Shown piece after piece: positions 27,079 through 35,805 of a stretch of 64,000 bases of DNA; position 1 is the stretch's first letter, and the number at the start of each line of letters is the position of its first letter. The stretch is from assembly GCF_003151255.1 (NCBI RefSeq), contig NZ_CP029481.1, forward strand, positions 3,472,001 to 3,536,000. Direction: 5' to 3'. Both the position numbers and the translations under genes were made by a program. The notes beneath the pieces were generated by a model. The model did not search any database and was not told the origin of the DNA. It worked only from the letters and a program-made list of their open reading frames with translations. This stretch comes from Microvirga sp. 17 mud 1-3 (GTDB taxonomy: Bacteria; Pseudomonadota; Alphaproteobacteria; Rhizobiales; Beijerinckiaceae).

Positions 27079-29274
27079 ATGGATATGTCGCGGGCAACCC
27101 TCGGCTGGATCGTCCTGGGCTGGATCGGTTACGCGCTCCTGCCCTGGTATGGCTTCGATCGCGCTGCTTCCGTCGGCTGGACGGATGCTCTTGTGGGCGG
27201 ATCGGGCCTGGTGCTCGGCCTGAAGGGCGCATGGTGGCTCCTGCCGGTCATCGCCCCGCTGCTCATGCTGCTGCGCCCCGCCATGCGGCCCGACCCGGCC
27301 TCCCTGGCCGACTGGCTGACCGGGGCGGGCATCCTCGGCCTTCTCCTCATCCTGCTGCAGGGCTTCTCCATCGGCCTCAACGGCTGGACTTACGACTTCC
27401 TCAAGTCGCTCTTCGGCGAGCCCGGCCCGCATCAGGCCGGCATGGGCTACGGCGCCGCGCTCACGGCCACGGCCTTCCTCATCCTGCTCTGCCACGGGCT
27501 TGCGGCCCGGGGCTGGTGCCGGGGCGATGCCTTCGTGACCTCGTCCATCGGCGTGGTCATCGCCCTCATCATCGTGTTCGTGTTCTTCCCCGTCACGACC
27601 ATCCTGGCCAGTGCCTTCGCGGACGATGCGGGCCATTTCGCCCCCCTGGTCTTTCTGGAAAAGTTTGTGGACCGGTCGATCTGGGGCCTCGACTGCCTGA
27701 CCGGCGACCTGCGCTGCGGCGTTGCCTGGAACACCCTCTTCCTCGGCATCCTCGTGGCCTTCGGCACCACCGCGCTCGGCCTCGCCTTTGCGCTGATCGC
27801 CACGCGCACGAGCTTCCGCTTCAAGAAGCTGCTGCGCGTCATGAGCGTCCTGCCCATCATCACGCCGCCCTTCGTGATCGGCCTTGCGCTGATCCTGCTC
27901 TTCGGCCGCTCGGGCGCCCTCTCGGCTGTTCTCTACGACTGGTTCGGCATTCCGCGCTCCCGCTGGATCTACGGCCTGCCCGGCGTCTTCATCTCCCAGC
28001 TCCTGGCCTTCACGCCGATCGCCTTCCTGGTGCTGATCGGGGTGGTCCAGGGCATCAGCCCCACCCTCGAGGAAGCCTCCCAGACCCTGCGCGCGAAGAG
28101 CTGGACGACCTTCCTCACGGTCACCCTCCCGCTCATGCGTCCAGGCCTCGCCAACGCATTCCTGCTCGGCTTCGTGGAAAGCCTCGCCGATTTCGGCAAT
28201 CCCCTCGTCCTCGGCGGAAACTACGAGGTGTTGTCCACCAAGATCTTCTTCGCGGTGGTCGGCGCGCAGCAGGACCAGGGACGCGCAGCGGTTCTATCGA
28301 TCATCCTGCTCGGATTCACGCTCGGCGCCTTCTGGCTCCAGCACGCCTGGCTCGGCAAAAAGGTCTACACCACGGTCACTGGCAAGGGCGATGCGGGCAT
28401 TCCGCTGCCGCTGCCGCGCCGGGTCGCCCTTGCGTCCTATCTCACGGCGATCCCCTGGGCCGTGTTCACCCTCGTGGTCTACGTGATCATCTTCGTCGGC
28501 GGCTTCGTGCGCTCCATGGGCCGCGACTACACGCCCACCCTCGACCATTTCCTCACGGCCTTCCGGGTCGAGCAGGCCGAGTGGGGCCTGTACTTCTCGG
28601 GCTCCGCCTGGGATTCCTTCTTCGCCACCGTGAAGGTCGCGGCGCTCTCGGCTCCGCTGACCGCGGCCATCGGCCTGCTCACCGCCTATCTCCTCACGCG
28701 CCAGCGCTTCTCGGGCCAGCGCGCCTTCGAGTTCGGCACGCTCCTGAGCTTCGCCATTCCGGGCACGGTCGTCGGCGTATCCTACATCCTGGCCTTCAAC
28801 GTGCCGCCCATCGAAATCACCGGCACGGGCTTCATCCTGGTGATGTGCTTCGTGTTCCGTAACATGCCGGTGGGCGTGCGCTCCGGCATCGCGACCCTGA
28901 GCCAGATCGACAAGAGCCTCGACGAGGCCTCCCTGACGCTGGGCGCCCGGTCGGCCACCACCATGCGCCGGATCGTGCTGCCGCTGCTCCGCCCCGCCAT
29001 CGTAGCCTCGCTGGTCTATTCCTTCGTGCGCGCGATGACCGCGGTCAGCGCCGTCATCTTCCTCGTCACGGCGGAGTACAACATGGCCACGACCTATATC
29101 GTCGGCCGCGTCGAGGCGGGCGAGTTCGGCCTTGCCATCGCGTATTCGACGGTGCTCATCTTCGTGATGCTCCTGGCGATCGTCGCCATCCAGTTCGCCG
29201 TCGGCGAGCGGCGCCTGGGTCGCCGCAGCGCCGGCACCAACACTGCTCCCATCGCCATCCAGGCTGCGCCATGA
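27079..29274 (+). CDS. AfuB/FbpB-like fused ABC permease
   Basis: A 731-residue inner-membrane permease with two BPD_transp_1 halves in one chain. Both cytoplasmic EAA loops are present: TLEEASQTLRAKS in the first half and SLDEASLTLGARS in the second, each followed by a PLLRP-type turn. An N-terminal extension of about 150 residues adds several membrane helices before the first half; this is usual for the AfuB group. A second ATG at 27085 has a better-spaced GAGG site and may be the true start. The stop overlaps the ATPase start by four bases (ATGA), which couples translation. Confidence 0.88.
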   Translation: MDMSRATLGWIVLGWIGYALLPWYGFDRAASVGWTDALVGGSGLVLGLKGAWWLLPVIAPLLMLLRPAMRPDPASLADWLTGAGILGLLLILLQGFSIGLNGWTYDFLKSLFGEPGPHQAGMGYGAALTATAFLILLCHGLAARGWCRGDAFVTSSIGVVIALIIVFVFFPVTTILASAFADDAGHFAPLVFLEKFVDRSIWGLDCLTGDLRCGVAWNTLFLGILVAFGTTALGLAFALIATRTSFRFKKLLRVMSVLPIITPPFVIGLALILLFGRSGALSAVLYDWFGIPRSRWIYGLPGVFISQLLAFTPIAFLVLIGVVQGISPTLEEASQTLRAKSWTTFLTVTLPLMRPGLANAFLLGFVESLADFGNPLVLGGNYEVLSTKIFFAVVGAQQDQGRAAVLSIILLGFTLGAFWLQHAWLGKKVYTTVTGKGDAGIPLPLPRRVALASYLTAIPWAVFTLVVYVIIFVGGFVRSMGRDYTPTLDHFLTAFRVEQAEWGLYFSGSAWDSFFATVKVAALSAPLTAAIGLLTAYLLTRQRFSGQRAFEFGTLLSFAIPGTVVGVSYILAFNVPPIEITGTGFILVMCFVFRNMPVGVRSGIATLSQIDKSLDEASLTLGARSATTMRRIVLPLLRPAIVASLVYSFVRAMTAVSAVIFLVTAEYNMATTYIVGRVEAGEFGLAIAYSTVLIFVMLLAIVAIQFAVGERRLGRRSAGTNTAPIAIQAAP

Positions 29275-30395
29275 ACCAGATGTCCAACGTATCCTCCCTC
29301 TCCGTCCCAGGTGCCGCGCGAACGACCCGCAAGGAGGCGGCCTCCGTGGAGTTCCGCAACGTGACCAAGCGCTACGGCAAGGTCACGGCCGTGGACAGCG
29401 TGTCCTTCTCGATTGCGCCCGGGGAACTCGTGACCCTGCTCGGCCCGTCCGGCTGCGGCAAGACCACGACCCTGCGCATGATCGCCGGCCTGGAAATGGC
29501 AAGCGAAGGCCAGATCCTGATCGGCAACCGGGACGTCACGAACCTCTCGGCCGCCGACCGCGACGTGAGCATGGTGTTCCAGTCCTATGCGCTCTTCCCG
29601 CATATGTCGGTGCTGGAGAACGTGGCCTATGGGCCGTCCGTGCAAGGCATCCCGAAGAAGGAAGCCCACGCGATGGCCATGGAGAAGCTCGGCCTCGTAG
29701 GCCTTACGGGCCTCGAGAAGCGCGCGCCCTCCGAATTGTCCGGCGGCCAGCAGCAGCGCGTCGCCGTGGCGCGCGCCCTCGTGCTCGAGCCGCAGGTCCT
29801 GCTCTTCGACGAGCCCCTCTCCAACCTCGACGCGAAGCTGCGGCGACGGGTGCGTGAGGACATCCGCGAATTGCAGCAGAGCCTGAACCTGACGGTCGCC
29901 TATGTGACCCACGACCAGGAAGAGGCGCTCGCGGTCTCCGACCGCATCATCGTGATGTCGAATGCCCGCATCGCCCAGACCGGCGCCCCGCGGGAACTCT
30001 ACGAGGAGCCGGCCGACCTGTTCGTGGCCGACTTCATCGGCGACGCGAACATTCTCGACGGCACGCTCCTCAGCCGGGAGGGCTCCGACGCGCAGGTGCG
30101 CATCGGCGGTGTGGTCCTTACCCTGCCCCATCGCGGCGCGAATCCGGGCCCGGTCAAGCTCGCGGTGCGGCCCGATGCCATCCTTCTGGAGGAAGGCCCG
30201 GCCGGAGAGGGAGTCCTGGCGGGCACTGTCCGGAAGGCCTCCTATCTCGGGACGCAGGTGGAATACGATGTGGAAAGCCCCATCGGCACCCTGTTCGTGG
30301 TTCAGTATGGCCGCAAGGAGCCCATCGCACCGGGCACGCCGGTCTCGATCTCCCTGACGCGCCAGCGCGGCGTGGCGGTCATTCCTAACGCCTGA
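29271..30395 (+). CDS. AfuC/FbpC-like ABC transporter ATPase
   Basis: A 374-residue ATPase of the importer (MalK/PotA/FbpC) group. Walker A GPSGCGKT is at 58-65, signature LSGGQ at 156-160, Walker B LLFDEP with D180/E181, and the H-loop in YVTHDQEEAL. A C-terminal TOBE-like domain (about 245-370) follows, as in importers whose activity is tuned by regulators. It energises the permease encoded just upstream, whose stop codon it overlaps by four bases. Convergent with the potassium-channel gene. Confidence 0.92.
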   Translation: MNQMSNVSSLSVPGAARTTRKEAASVEFRNVTKRYGKVTAVDSVSFSIAPGELVTLLGPSGCGKTTTLRMIAGLEMASEGQILIGNRDVTNLSAADRDVSMVFQSYALFPHMSVLENVAYGPSVQGIPKKEAHAMAMEKLGLVGLTGLEKRAPSELSGGQQQRVAVARALVLEPQVLLFDEPLSNLDAKLRRRVREDIRELQQSLNLTVAYVTHDQEEALAVSDRIIVMSNARIAQTGAPRELYEEPADLFVADFIGDANILDGTLLSREGSDAQVRIGGVVLTLPHRGANPGPVKLAVRPDAILLEEGPAGEGVLAGTVRKASYLGTQVEYDVESPIGTLFVVQYGRKEPIAPGTPVSISLTRQRGVAVIPNA

Positions 30396-30416
30396 AATGG
30401 TGGGAGCGGCAGGCGC

Positions 30417-31259
30417 CTAAACCTGTCCCTCGTCCGGAATGCTCAGGATGGTCCCGCACGCCTTGCAATGGATCGCATCCCGATCATGGAGGCGGAGGCC
30501 GCAGACGGGACATGGAAAACGGATCTTCGGCGGCCTTAAGAGAACCTGGACCAGCCGCAGGAACAGGGTCACGCCGAAGATCATGATGACGACGGAAACC
30601 AGGCGCCCGACCGTTCCGCTGAGCGTGACGTCGCCGAACCCCGTCGTCGTCAGCGCGGCGACCGTGAAGTAGAGCGCGTCGATGTAATTGCCGATGGCCG
30701 GGTTGGACCGATGCTGGGTCTCGTAGACGAAGCCGGTCATGACAAAAATGAAGACGCCGAGATTGACCGAGGCGACGATGAGATCCTCGTTCCGTCGGAA
30801 GAAGTTGCTGTCGGCTCGGAGGCGCGACAGGAGCTGATAGGTCCGAAGGAGCCTCACCGTGCGAAGAATGCGCAGGAAACCGATTCCTTCACCGACGATG
30901 GGCGCGAGGAAGGACACGATCGCGGCCACATCGGCCCAAGTGCTCGGCCTTGCGAGGTCACGCCACGGGGTTCGGCTGATGGCGAAACGGGCCGAGAAAT
31001 CGGCAAGGATGACGAGACCGATCATGGTGTCGAGCCATTCCATCGCGGCGAAGCGCGGCAGGAAAGAAGACACCACGATGAAAAGGATCGTCGTGACATC
31101 GAAGATCAGGAGCCCATAGCGGAATCGATAAGCCGTGTGCGAATTGCCCTCGTAAAGGGCCCTCACCCTTTCGATCATCTTCCTGAGGCTTCCCCGATGC
31201 ATGCGACGGCGCCGGAAACCTCTCTTGTCAGCCCTGTTCACAACAGGTTTATCGGCCAT
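30417..31259 (-). CDS. voltage-gated-like potassium channel with zinc-ribbon tail
   Basis: A 280-residue six-helix channel subunit. S4 carries arginines every third residue (R130, R133, R136, R139 in FLRILRTVRLLR), and the pore filter reads TTTGFGD (204-210), a TxGFGD variant of the potassium signature. The last 35 residues hold C250-P-V-C253 and C265-K-A-C268, a compact zinc-ribbon that is unusual as a channel C-terminus. The N-terminus is very basic (residues 10-34). It forms a tetramer in the inner membrane. The tail could bind zinc, a partner or nucleic acid, or gate the pore by metal or redox state; this is inference. Confidence 0.87.
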   Translation of the reverse strand: MADKPVVNRADKRGFRRRRMHRGSLRKMIERVRALYEGNSHTAYRFRYGLLIFDVTTILFIVVSSFLPRFAAMEWLDTMIGLVILADFSARFAISRTPWRDLARPSTWADVAAIVSFLAPIVGEGIGFLRILRTVRLLRTYQLLSRLRADSNFFRRNEDLIVASVNLGVFIFVMTGFVYETQHRSNPAIGNYIDALYFTVAALTTTGFGDVTLSGTVGRLVSVVIMIFGVTLFLRLVQVLLRPPKIRFPCPVCGLRLHDRDAIHCKACGTILSIPDEGQV

Positions 31260-31370
31260 GGTTTAACCTGTAAGTCTTCGCCCGAACTCTAGCAGGCGCA
31301 CCCGGACCGAACGAGTCGTTCCGGCAGGCGCCATTCCTGGCATATTTTCGAACCGACAAGACCCCATCCG

Positions 31371-32030
31371 ATGCTCAAGGCCCTGATTTTCGACATGGAC
31401 GGTACCCTCGTCCACAGCGACCCGGTTCACCTTCAGGCTTTCGCGGAGGTGCTCGGGCCGGAGGGCGTCGTGATCGACGACGTGGTGTTCCGCAATTCCA
31501 TCATCGGCCACACCAACGAATCCATCTTCGCGACCCTGCTGCCCAACCATTCCGTTTCCGAGCACGAGGAATTCGCGGAGCAGAAGGAAGCGGCCTTCCG
31601 CAGGCTCGCGACGGATCTCAAGCCCCTGGACGGGCTGCCGGAACTCCTCGACTGGGCGGATTCGAAGGGCATCCATGTCGCCCTCGTGACCAATGCGCCG
31701 ATCCTGAACGCCACCCACATGCTCGGCATCATCGGCGTGGCGGAGCGTTTCGCCGTCAAGGTGACGATCGAGGACGTCGTCCGCGGCAAGCCGGATCCCC
31801 TTCCCTATCTCACGGCCCTGGAGCGGCTCGGGATCGATGCCCGGGACGCGATTGCCTTCGAGGATTCGCCGTCCGGCATGAAGGCCGCCAAGGGAGCGGG
31901 GCTGTTCTCCTTCGGCATGCTGACGGGCCTCACCACCGAAGAGATCACGGCCGCGGGCGCCGACCGGACCATCGCGGATTTCCACGACCCTGCCCTCTGG
32001 GACATCCTGGAGGAGCGGATCCGCGCCTGA
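31371..32030 (+). CDS. HAD-superfamily phosphatase (subfamily IA)
   Basis: A 219-residue HAD hydrolase. Motif I is DMDGT with D8 the nucleophile and D10 the general acid; motif II is VTNAP, motif III the lysine in RGKPDPLPY, and motif IV EDSPSGMKAA. A helical cap of class C1 lies between residues 15 and 90. It resembles beta-phosphoglucomutase and phosphoglycolate phosphatase, so a small sugar-phosphate substrate is likely. No operon partner; it converges on the HxlR gene. The proximity to an AfuABC-like importer is suggestive only. Confidence 0.87.
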   Translation: MLKALIFDMDGTLVHSDPVHLQAFAEVLGPEGVVIDDVVFRNSIIGHTNESIFATLLPNHSVSEHEEFAEQKEAAFRRLATDLKPLDGLPELLDWADSKGIHVALVTNAPILNATHMLGIIGVAERFAVKVTIEDVVRGKPDPLPYLTALERLGIDARDAIAFEDSPSGMKAAKGAGLFSFGMLTGLTTEEITAAGADRTIADFHDPALWDILEERIRA

Positions 32031-32040
32031 GTTTTCCAGT

Positions 32041-32442
32041 TCAGGCCGCGTCGGATTGCCGCTCTTCGGGCTGCCCACTTTCCGTTTCGTCGAATCGGTG
32101 GCGGGCCGCCAGGATCTGGTCCCGGTTGCGGATGGCCCAATCGCCAAGGCCGCGCACCGTTTCGAGCAGCGAGCAGCCGAGCGCCGTCAGGCGATATTCG
32201 ACCTTGGGCGGAATCGTCGGATAGACCGTGCGCTGCACCAGCCCGTCGCGCTCCAGGCCGCGCAGGGTCAGGGTCAGCATCCGCTGCGAGATTCCCTCGA
32301 CGATGCGGCGCAGCTCGTTGAAGCGCTTCGGCCCGCTGCCGAGCTGGACGACCACCTGAACGGTCCATTTGTCGCCGACCCGGGACAGGATCTCGGTCAC
32401 GGTTCGGCAGTTGGTGGGAACATGGATGTGACCGGGTGTCAA
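32041..32442 (-). CDS. HxlR-family transcriptional regulator
   Basis: A 133-residue winged-helix regulator of the HxlR/YodB group, usually repressors answering to quinones, aldehydes or oxidants. The helix-turn-helix covers about 20-75 (VGDKWTVQVV, then FNELRRIVEGISQRMLTLTLRGLERDGLV) and the wing is VYPTIPPKVEYRLT. One N-terminal cysteine (C12) sits just before helix 1, where redox-sensing members have theirs. The start is a TTG with an AAGGAGG site eight bases upstream. It is divergent from an FMN reductase, and a GTTAC-N13-GTAAC repeat lies between them. Confidence 0.9.
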   Translation of the reverse strand: MTPGHIHVPTNCRTVTEILSRVGDKWTVQVVVQLGSGPKRFNELRRIVEGISQRMLTLTLRGLERDGLVQRTVYPTIPPKVEYRLTALGCSLLETVRGLGDWAIRNRDQILAARHRFDETESGQPEERQSDAA

Positions 32443-32472
32443 AAAAGTGCCTCCTTGCGGCGGGCTCCAAAA

Positions 32473-32495
32473 GTTACTTTATGAGCCTCGGTAAC
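32473..32495. promoter_or_regulatory. candidate HxlR operator
   Basis: Inverted repeat GTTAC-N13-GTAAC between the divergent HxlR regulator and FMN reductase genes, 31 bases from the regulator's start and 50 from the reductase's. Position and symmetry suit binding of a dimeric HxlR protein that controls both promoters. Confidence 0.5.
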
Positions 32496-32545
32496 AAAAC
32501 GGAACTTAGTTGGTTTTCCGTTTCATGCAATCCCGAGGAGACTCC

Positions 32546-33148
32546 ATGTCGCTGAAGCTTCACACGATCATCGCCAGCACGCGCCCCGGCCGGGTCGGCC
32601 CCGGCGTCGCACACTGGTTTAATGACTTTGCCGCCGAGCATGGCAAGTTCGATCCGGTCCTGGTGGATCTCGCCGATTTCGACCTGCCCGTCTTCAACGA
32701 GCCCGAGCATCCGCGCCTGAGGAACTACCGCCACGCTCACACCAAGGCCTGGAGCGAGAGCGTAGCCTCGGCCGATGCCTTCGTGTTCGTCACGCCCGAA
32801 TACAATTACGGCCCGCCGCCCTCGCTTCTCAACGCCTTGAACTATCTGGCCGTCGAATGGGCCTACACCCCGGCCGGCTTCGTCAGCTATGGCGGTGTCT
32901 CGGGCGGCCTGCGCGCCGTTCAGGTGACCAAGCAGATCCTCACCACCTTCAAGATGATGCCGATTCCGGAAGGCGTGCCGATGCCCATGGTGTTCCCGCA
33001 CCTGGAGAACGGAAAGCTGAAGCCCGAGGAAATCTACAAGACATCCGCCACCGCAATGCTCGACGAGATGTACAAATGGGCAGAGGCGCTCAAGGGTCTC
33101 CGCAGCCAACACAAGGCGTCGCTGCAGACAAAGGCTCAGGCCGCGTAA
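32546..33148 (+). CDS. NADPH-dependent FMN reductase family protein
   Basis: A 200-residue flavodoxin-fold reductase. The N-terminal phosphate loop is IIASTRPGRVG and the second flavin loop is TPEYNYGPPPSLLNALNYL, as in chromate/quinone reductases and azoreductase-like members. It transfers two electrons from NAD(P)H to quinones or free flavin in the cytoplasm. The ATG at 32546 has a GAGGAG site; an upstream Met at 32510 does not. Divergent from an HxlR regulator, a common arrangement for quinone or electrophile response. A strong bidirectional terminator follows. Confidence 0.9.
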   Translation: MSLKLHTIIASTRPGRVGPGVAHWFNDFAAEHGKFDPVLVDLADFDLPVFNEPEHPRLRNYRHAHTKAWSESVASADAFVFVTPEYNYGPPPSLLNALNYLAVEWAYTPAGFVSYGGVSGGLRAVQVTKQILTTFKMMPIPEGVPMPMVFPHLENGKLKPEEIYKTSATAMLDEMYKWAEALKGLRSQHKASLQTKAQAA

Positions 33149-33170
33149 TTCGGGAATTGCCGAGCGCAAA

Positions 33171-33208
33171 AAAGGCGCCGTTGCACGGAGCAACGGCGCC
33201 TTTGTTTT
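33171..33208. terminator. bidirectional rho-independent terminator
   Basis: A perfect 14-bp stem (33171-33184 with 33190-33203, loop ACGGA) has an A-tract on its left and TTTGTTTT on its right. It ends the rightward FMN-reductase transcript and the leftward transcript of the five-gene operon that finishes at 33227. Confidence 0.9.
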
Positions 33209-33226
33209 AACCTGTTCGATGGCGGC

Positions 33227-34390
33227 TTACAGCCGGCCCGCCAATGCGGTCTCGTAGAGCCGGCGGGCGCTCTCCTTCGTAATCGGAACCGGGTTGCCGC
33301 CCGCAGTCGGATCGTCCGGGGCCATGGCGGACATCTCGTCGAAGCGGGCTGCGTCGATCTTCAGGCCCTCCAGCGTGTGCGGCACACCGAGATCCTTGCG
33401 CAGCTGCAGCACCCAGTCGAGGAAGGCCTGGAAGCTCGGCTCCAGCCCGATATAGGCGGCGAGCCGCTCGATCCTCTCTTCGATGGCAGCGCGGTTATAG
33501 ACCAGCACGTAAGGCATGAAGACCGCGTTGGTGAGCCCGTGATGGGTGTCGTAGAGTGCGCCCGCAGGATGCGACAGGGCGTGGATGGCGCCCAGCCCCT
33601 TCTGGAACGCGGTGGCGCCCATGGCGGCGGCCGACATCATGTTGGCGCGGGCCTCGATGTCCCGCCCGTCCTTGTAGGCCCGCGGCAGGTATTCCTTCAC
33701 GAGGCGGATGCCCTCCACGGCGATGCCGTCCGCCATCGGGTGATAGCCAGGGGCGCAATAGGCTTCGAGGCAATGGGCGAGCGCATCGAGCCCCGTCCCG
33801 GCCGTGATGTGAGGCGGCATGCCGACCGTCAGCTCCGGGTCGCAGATCGTGATCCTCGGCATCATGAGCGGATGGAAAATCACTTTCTTGGTGTGGGTCG
33901 CCTCCTGGGTGATGACGCCCGCGCGCCCCACCTCCGAGCCGGTGCCGGCCGTGGTCGGCACCGCGATGATCGGCGCGATCCCCTTCGGGTCCGCCCGGGT
34001 CCACCAGTCGCCGATATCCTCGAAATCCCACATGGGCCGCGTCTGGCCCTTCATGAAGGCGATGACCTTGCCGGCATCGAGAGCCGAGCCGCCGCCGAAG
34101 GCCACGACACCGTCATGCCCGCCGGCCCTCAGGGCCTCCAGCCCCTTGTAGACATTGGTCTCGACCGGGTTCGGCTTGATCTCCGAGAAGATTGCGGCCT
34201 TGAGGCCCGCGGCCTTCAGGGCCTCCAGGGCGTTCTTCGTCATGGGCTGGGTGGCGAGGAACGGGTCCGTCACGATGAGCGGCGCCGTCATGCCGACCGA
34301 TTTGCAGGCCTCGGCCAGTTCGGCGATGCGGCCGGCGCCGAAGCGGATCGCGGTCGGGTAGTTCCAGTTGGAGCGGGGAGAAGCGGTCAT
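33227..34390 (-). CDS. iron-containing alcohol dehydrogenase
   Basis: A 387-residue group III (FucO-like) dehydrogenase. NAD-binding GGGS is at 99-102 and metal ligands are D202, H206, H270 and H284, with the same spacing as FucO. The frame extends further upstream into the neighbouring aldehyde dehydrogenase gene, but similarity begins at the ATG at 34390. It is the last gene of a five-gene leftward operon, 11 bases after the aldehyde dehydrogenase. In this setting it probably oxidises the terminal alcohol of a gamma-glutamylated amino alcohol to the aldehyde. Group III enzymes also act on small diols, so specificity is not proved. Confidence 0.9.
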   Translation of the reverse strand: MTASPRSNWNYPTAIRFGAGRIAELAEACKSVGMTAPLIVTDPFLATQPMTKNALEALKAAGLKAAIFSEIKPNPVETNVYKGLEALRAGGHDGVVAFGGGSALDAGKVIAFMKGQTRPMWDFEDIGDWWTRADPKGIAPIIAVPTTAGTGSEVGRAGVITQEATHTKKVIFHPLMMPRITICDPELTVGMPPHITAGTGLDALAHCLEAYCAPGYHPMADGIAVEGIRLVKEYLPRAYKDGRDIEARANMMSAAAMGATAFQKGLGAIHALSHPAGALYDTHHGLTNAVFMPYVLVYNRAAIEERIERLAAYIGLEPSFQAFLDWVLQLRKDLGVPHTLEGLKIDAARFDEMSAMAPDDPTAGGNPVPITKESARRLYETALAGRL

Positions 34391-34401
34391 GTGAGGCGCA
34401 C

Positions 34402-35793
34402 TCAGAGCTGACGGAGATGGAAGGATTTCGGACGGGTGAGCGACTCGTAGGCGAGGCGCGAGAGACTGGCGCCGCGGCCCGTATCCTTCACGCCCGTCCA
34501 CGCGAGAGCCGGATCGAGATAGTCGCAGCGGTTCATGAAGACGGTGCCGGTCTCAAGCCTGTCGCCGATCGCCTCCGCGGCATCCAAGTCGGAGGTCCAG
34601 ATGGCGGCCGAGAGGCCATAGGGCGAGTCGTTCATGAGGCGGATCGCCTCCTCGTCGCCCTTCACCTTCATGATACCGACGGTTGGCCCGAAGCTCTCCT
34701 CGCGCATCACGCTCATGGAATGGTCCACATGCGTGAGCACCTGCGGCGCCAGATAGGCGCTGTCCCCGCGATCCGCCGCGAAACGCTTCGCGTCGATATG
34801 CGCCCTGGCGCCCTTGGCCACGGCCTCGGCGTTCTGCTGGCGCACGAGGTCGGCGAAGCGCTTATGCGCCATCGGCCCGAGGGTCGTCGCCTCGTCGAGC
34901 GGGTTGCCGAGCACGTATGTGTTCACGAGCGCAACCGCACCTTCCACGAATCGGTCATAGTGCTTTTCATGGACGTAGATGCGCTCGATGCCGCAGCAGC
35001 ACTGGCCGGAATTGAAGAAGGCGCCGTCCACCAGGTTCTCGATGGCGTGGCCGATATCCGCATCCTCGCGCACATAGGCCGGGTCCTTGCCGCCGAGTTC
35101 GAGGCCGAGCGACGTGAACGAGCCCGCCGCCGCGCGCTCGATGGCCCGCCCGCCCGCGACCGAACCGGTGAAGTTGCAATGGTCCACGAGACCGCCGCCG
35201 AGAATGCGGCTCGTCTGATCGTGACTGAGATGAAGGTTCTGGAAGAGGCCCTTCGGCAGGCCGGCCCGGTCGGCCGCCATCTGGAAGCGCTCACCCGCCA
35301 AAACGGTCTGCGAGGCGTGCTTGAGCAGAACCGCGTTGCCGGCCATGAGCGCCGGCGCGACGGTGTTGATGGCCGTGAGATAGGGGTAGTTCCAGGGCGC
35401 GACGACCAGCACGAGGCCGACCGGCTCGCGCTTGATCATGCGCCGGAAGCCCGGCTTCTCGTCATCCGGCGGAAGAGCCTTCAGGCTCTCCTCGGCGATG
35501 CGGACCATGTGGCGCGCCCGCTCCTCGACGCCCCGGAACTCGCCGCCGTAGCGGACGGGGCGGCCCATCTGCTGGGCGAGCTCCGGCACCACCTCCTGGT
35601 TCATGGCGACGAGCGCATCGAGCAGGCCCAGAACCTTGGCGGCGCGCTCGGCAAGGGGCACGTGCCGCCAGGCCTTCTGTGCCTCTCGCGCCGCCGCGAT
35701 GGCGGCCTCGATGGCGGTCTCGGACATGATGGGACGGCGAACGAGCTCGCGCCCGTCGATGGGGGAAACGCAGACGATATCGGTGTCGGCCAT
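34402..35793 (-). CDS. NAD(P)-dependent aldehyde dehydrogenase
   Basis: A 463-residue ALDH. The oxyanion Asn is N135 (PWNYP), the cofactor lysine K158, the general-base Glu E232 (LELGGKDP), and the catalytic cysteine C266 within an unusual triple-cysteine GQCCCG. All key residues are present. It lies 12 bases downstream of the glutamine-synthetase-like gene and 11 upstream of the iron alcohol dehydrogenase, so the two dehydrogenases likely act in succession, oxidising alcohol to aldehyde to acid. A gamma-glutamyl aldehyde is the proposed substrate, by analogy with PuuC and with gamma-glutamyl-alaninol oxidation in isopropylamine degradation. Confidence 0.9.
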   Translation of the reverse strand: MADTDIVCVSPIDGRELVRRPIMSETAIEAAIAAAREAQKAWRHVPLAERAAKVLGLLDALVAMNQEVVPELAQQMGRPVRYGGEFRGVEERARHMVRIAEESLKALPPDDEKPGFRRMIKREPVGLVLVVAPWNYPYLTAINTVAPALMAGNAVLLKHASQTVLAGERFQMAADRAGLPKGLFQNLHLSHDQTSRILGGGLVDHCNFTGSVAGGRAIERAAAGSFTSLGLELGGKDPAYVREDADIGHAIENLVDGAFFNSGQCCCGIERIYVHEKHYDRFVEGAVALVNTYVLGNPLDEATTLGPMAHKRFADLVRQQNAEAVAKGARAHIDAKRFAADRGDSAYLAPQVLTHVDHSMSVMREESFGPTVGIMKVKGDEEAIRLMNDSPYGLSAAIWTSDLDAAEAIGDRLETGTVFMNRCDYLDPALAWTGVKDTGRGASLSRLAYESLTRPKSFHLRQL

Positions 35794-35805
35794 GATCGTG
35801 CTTTT

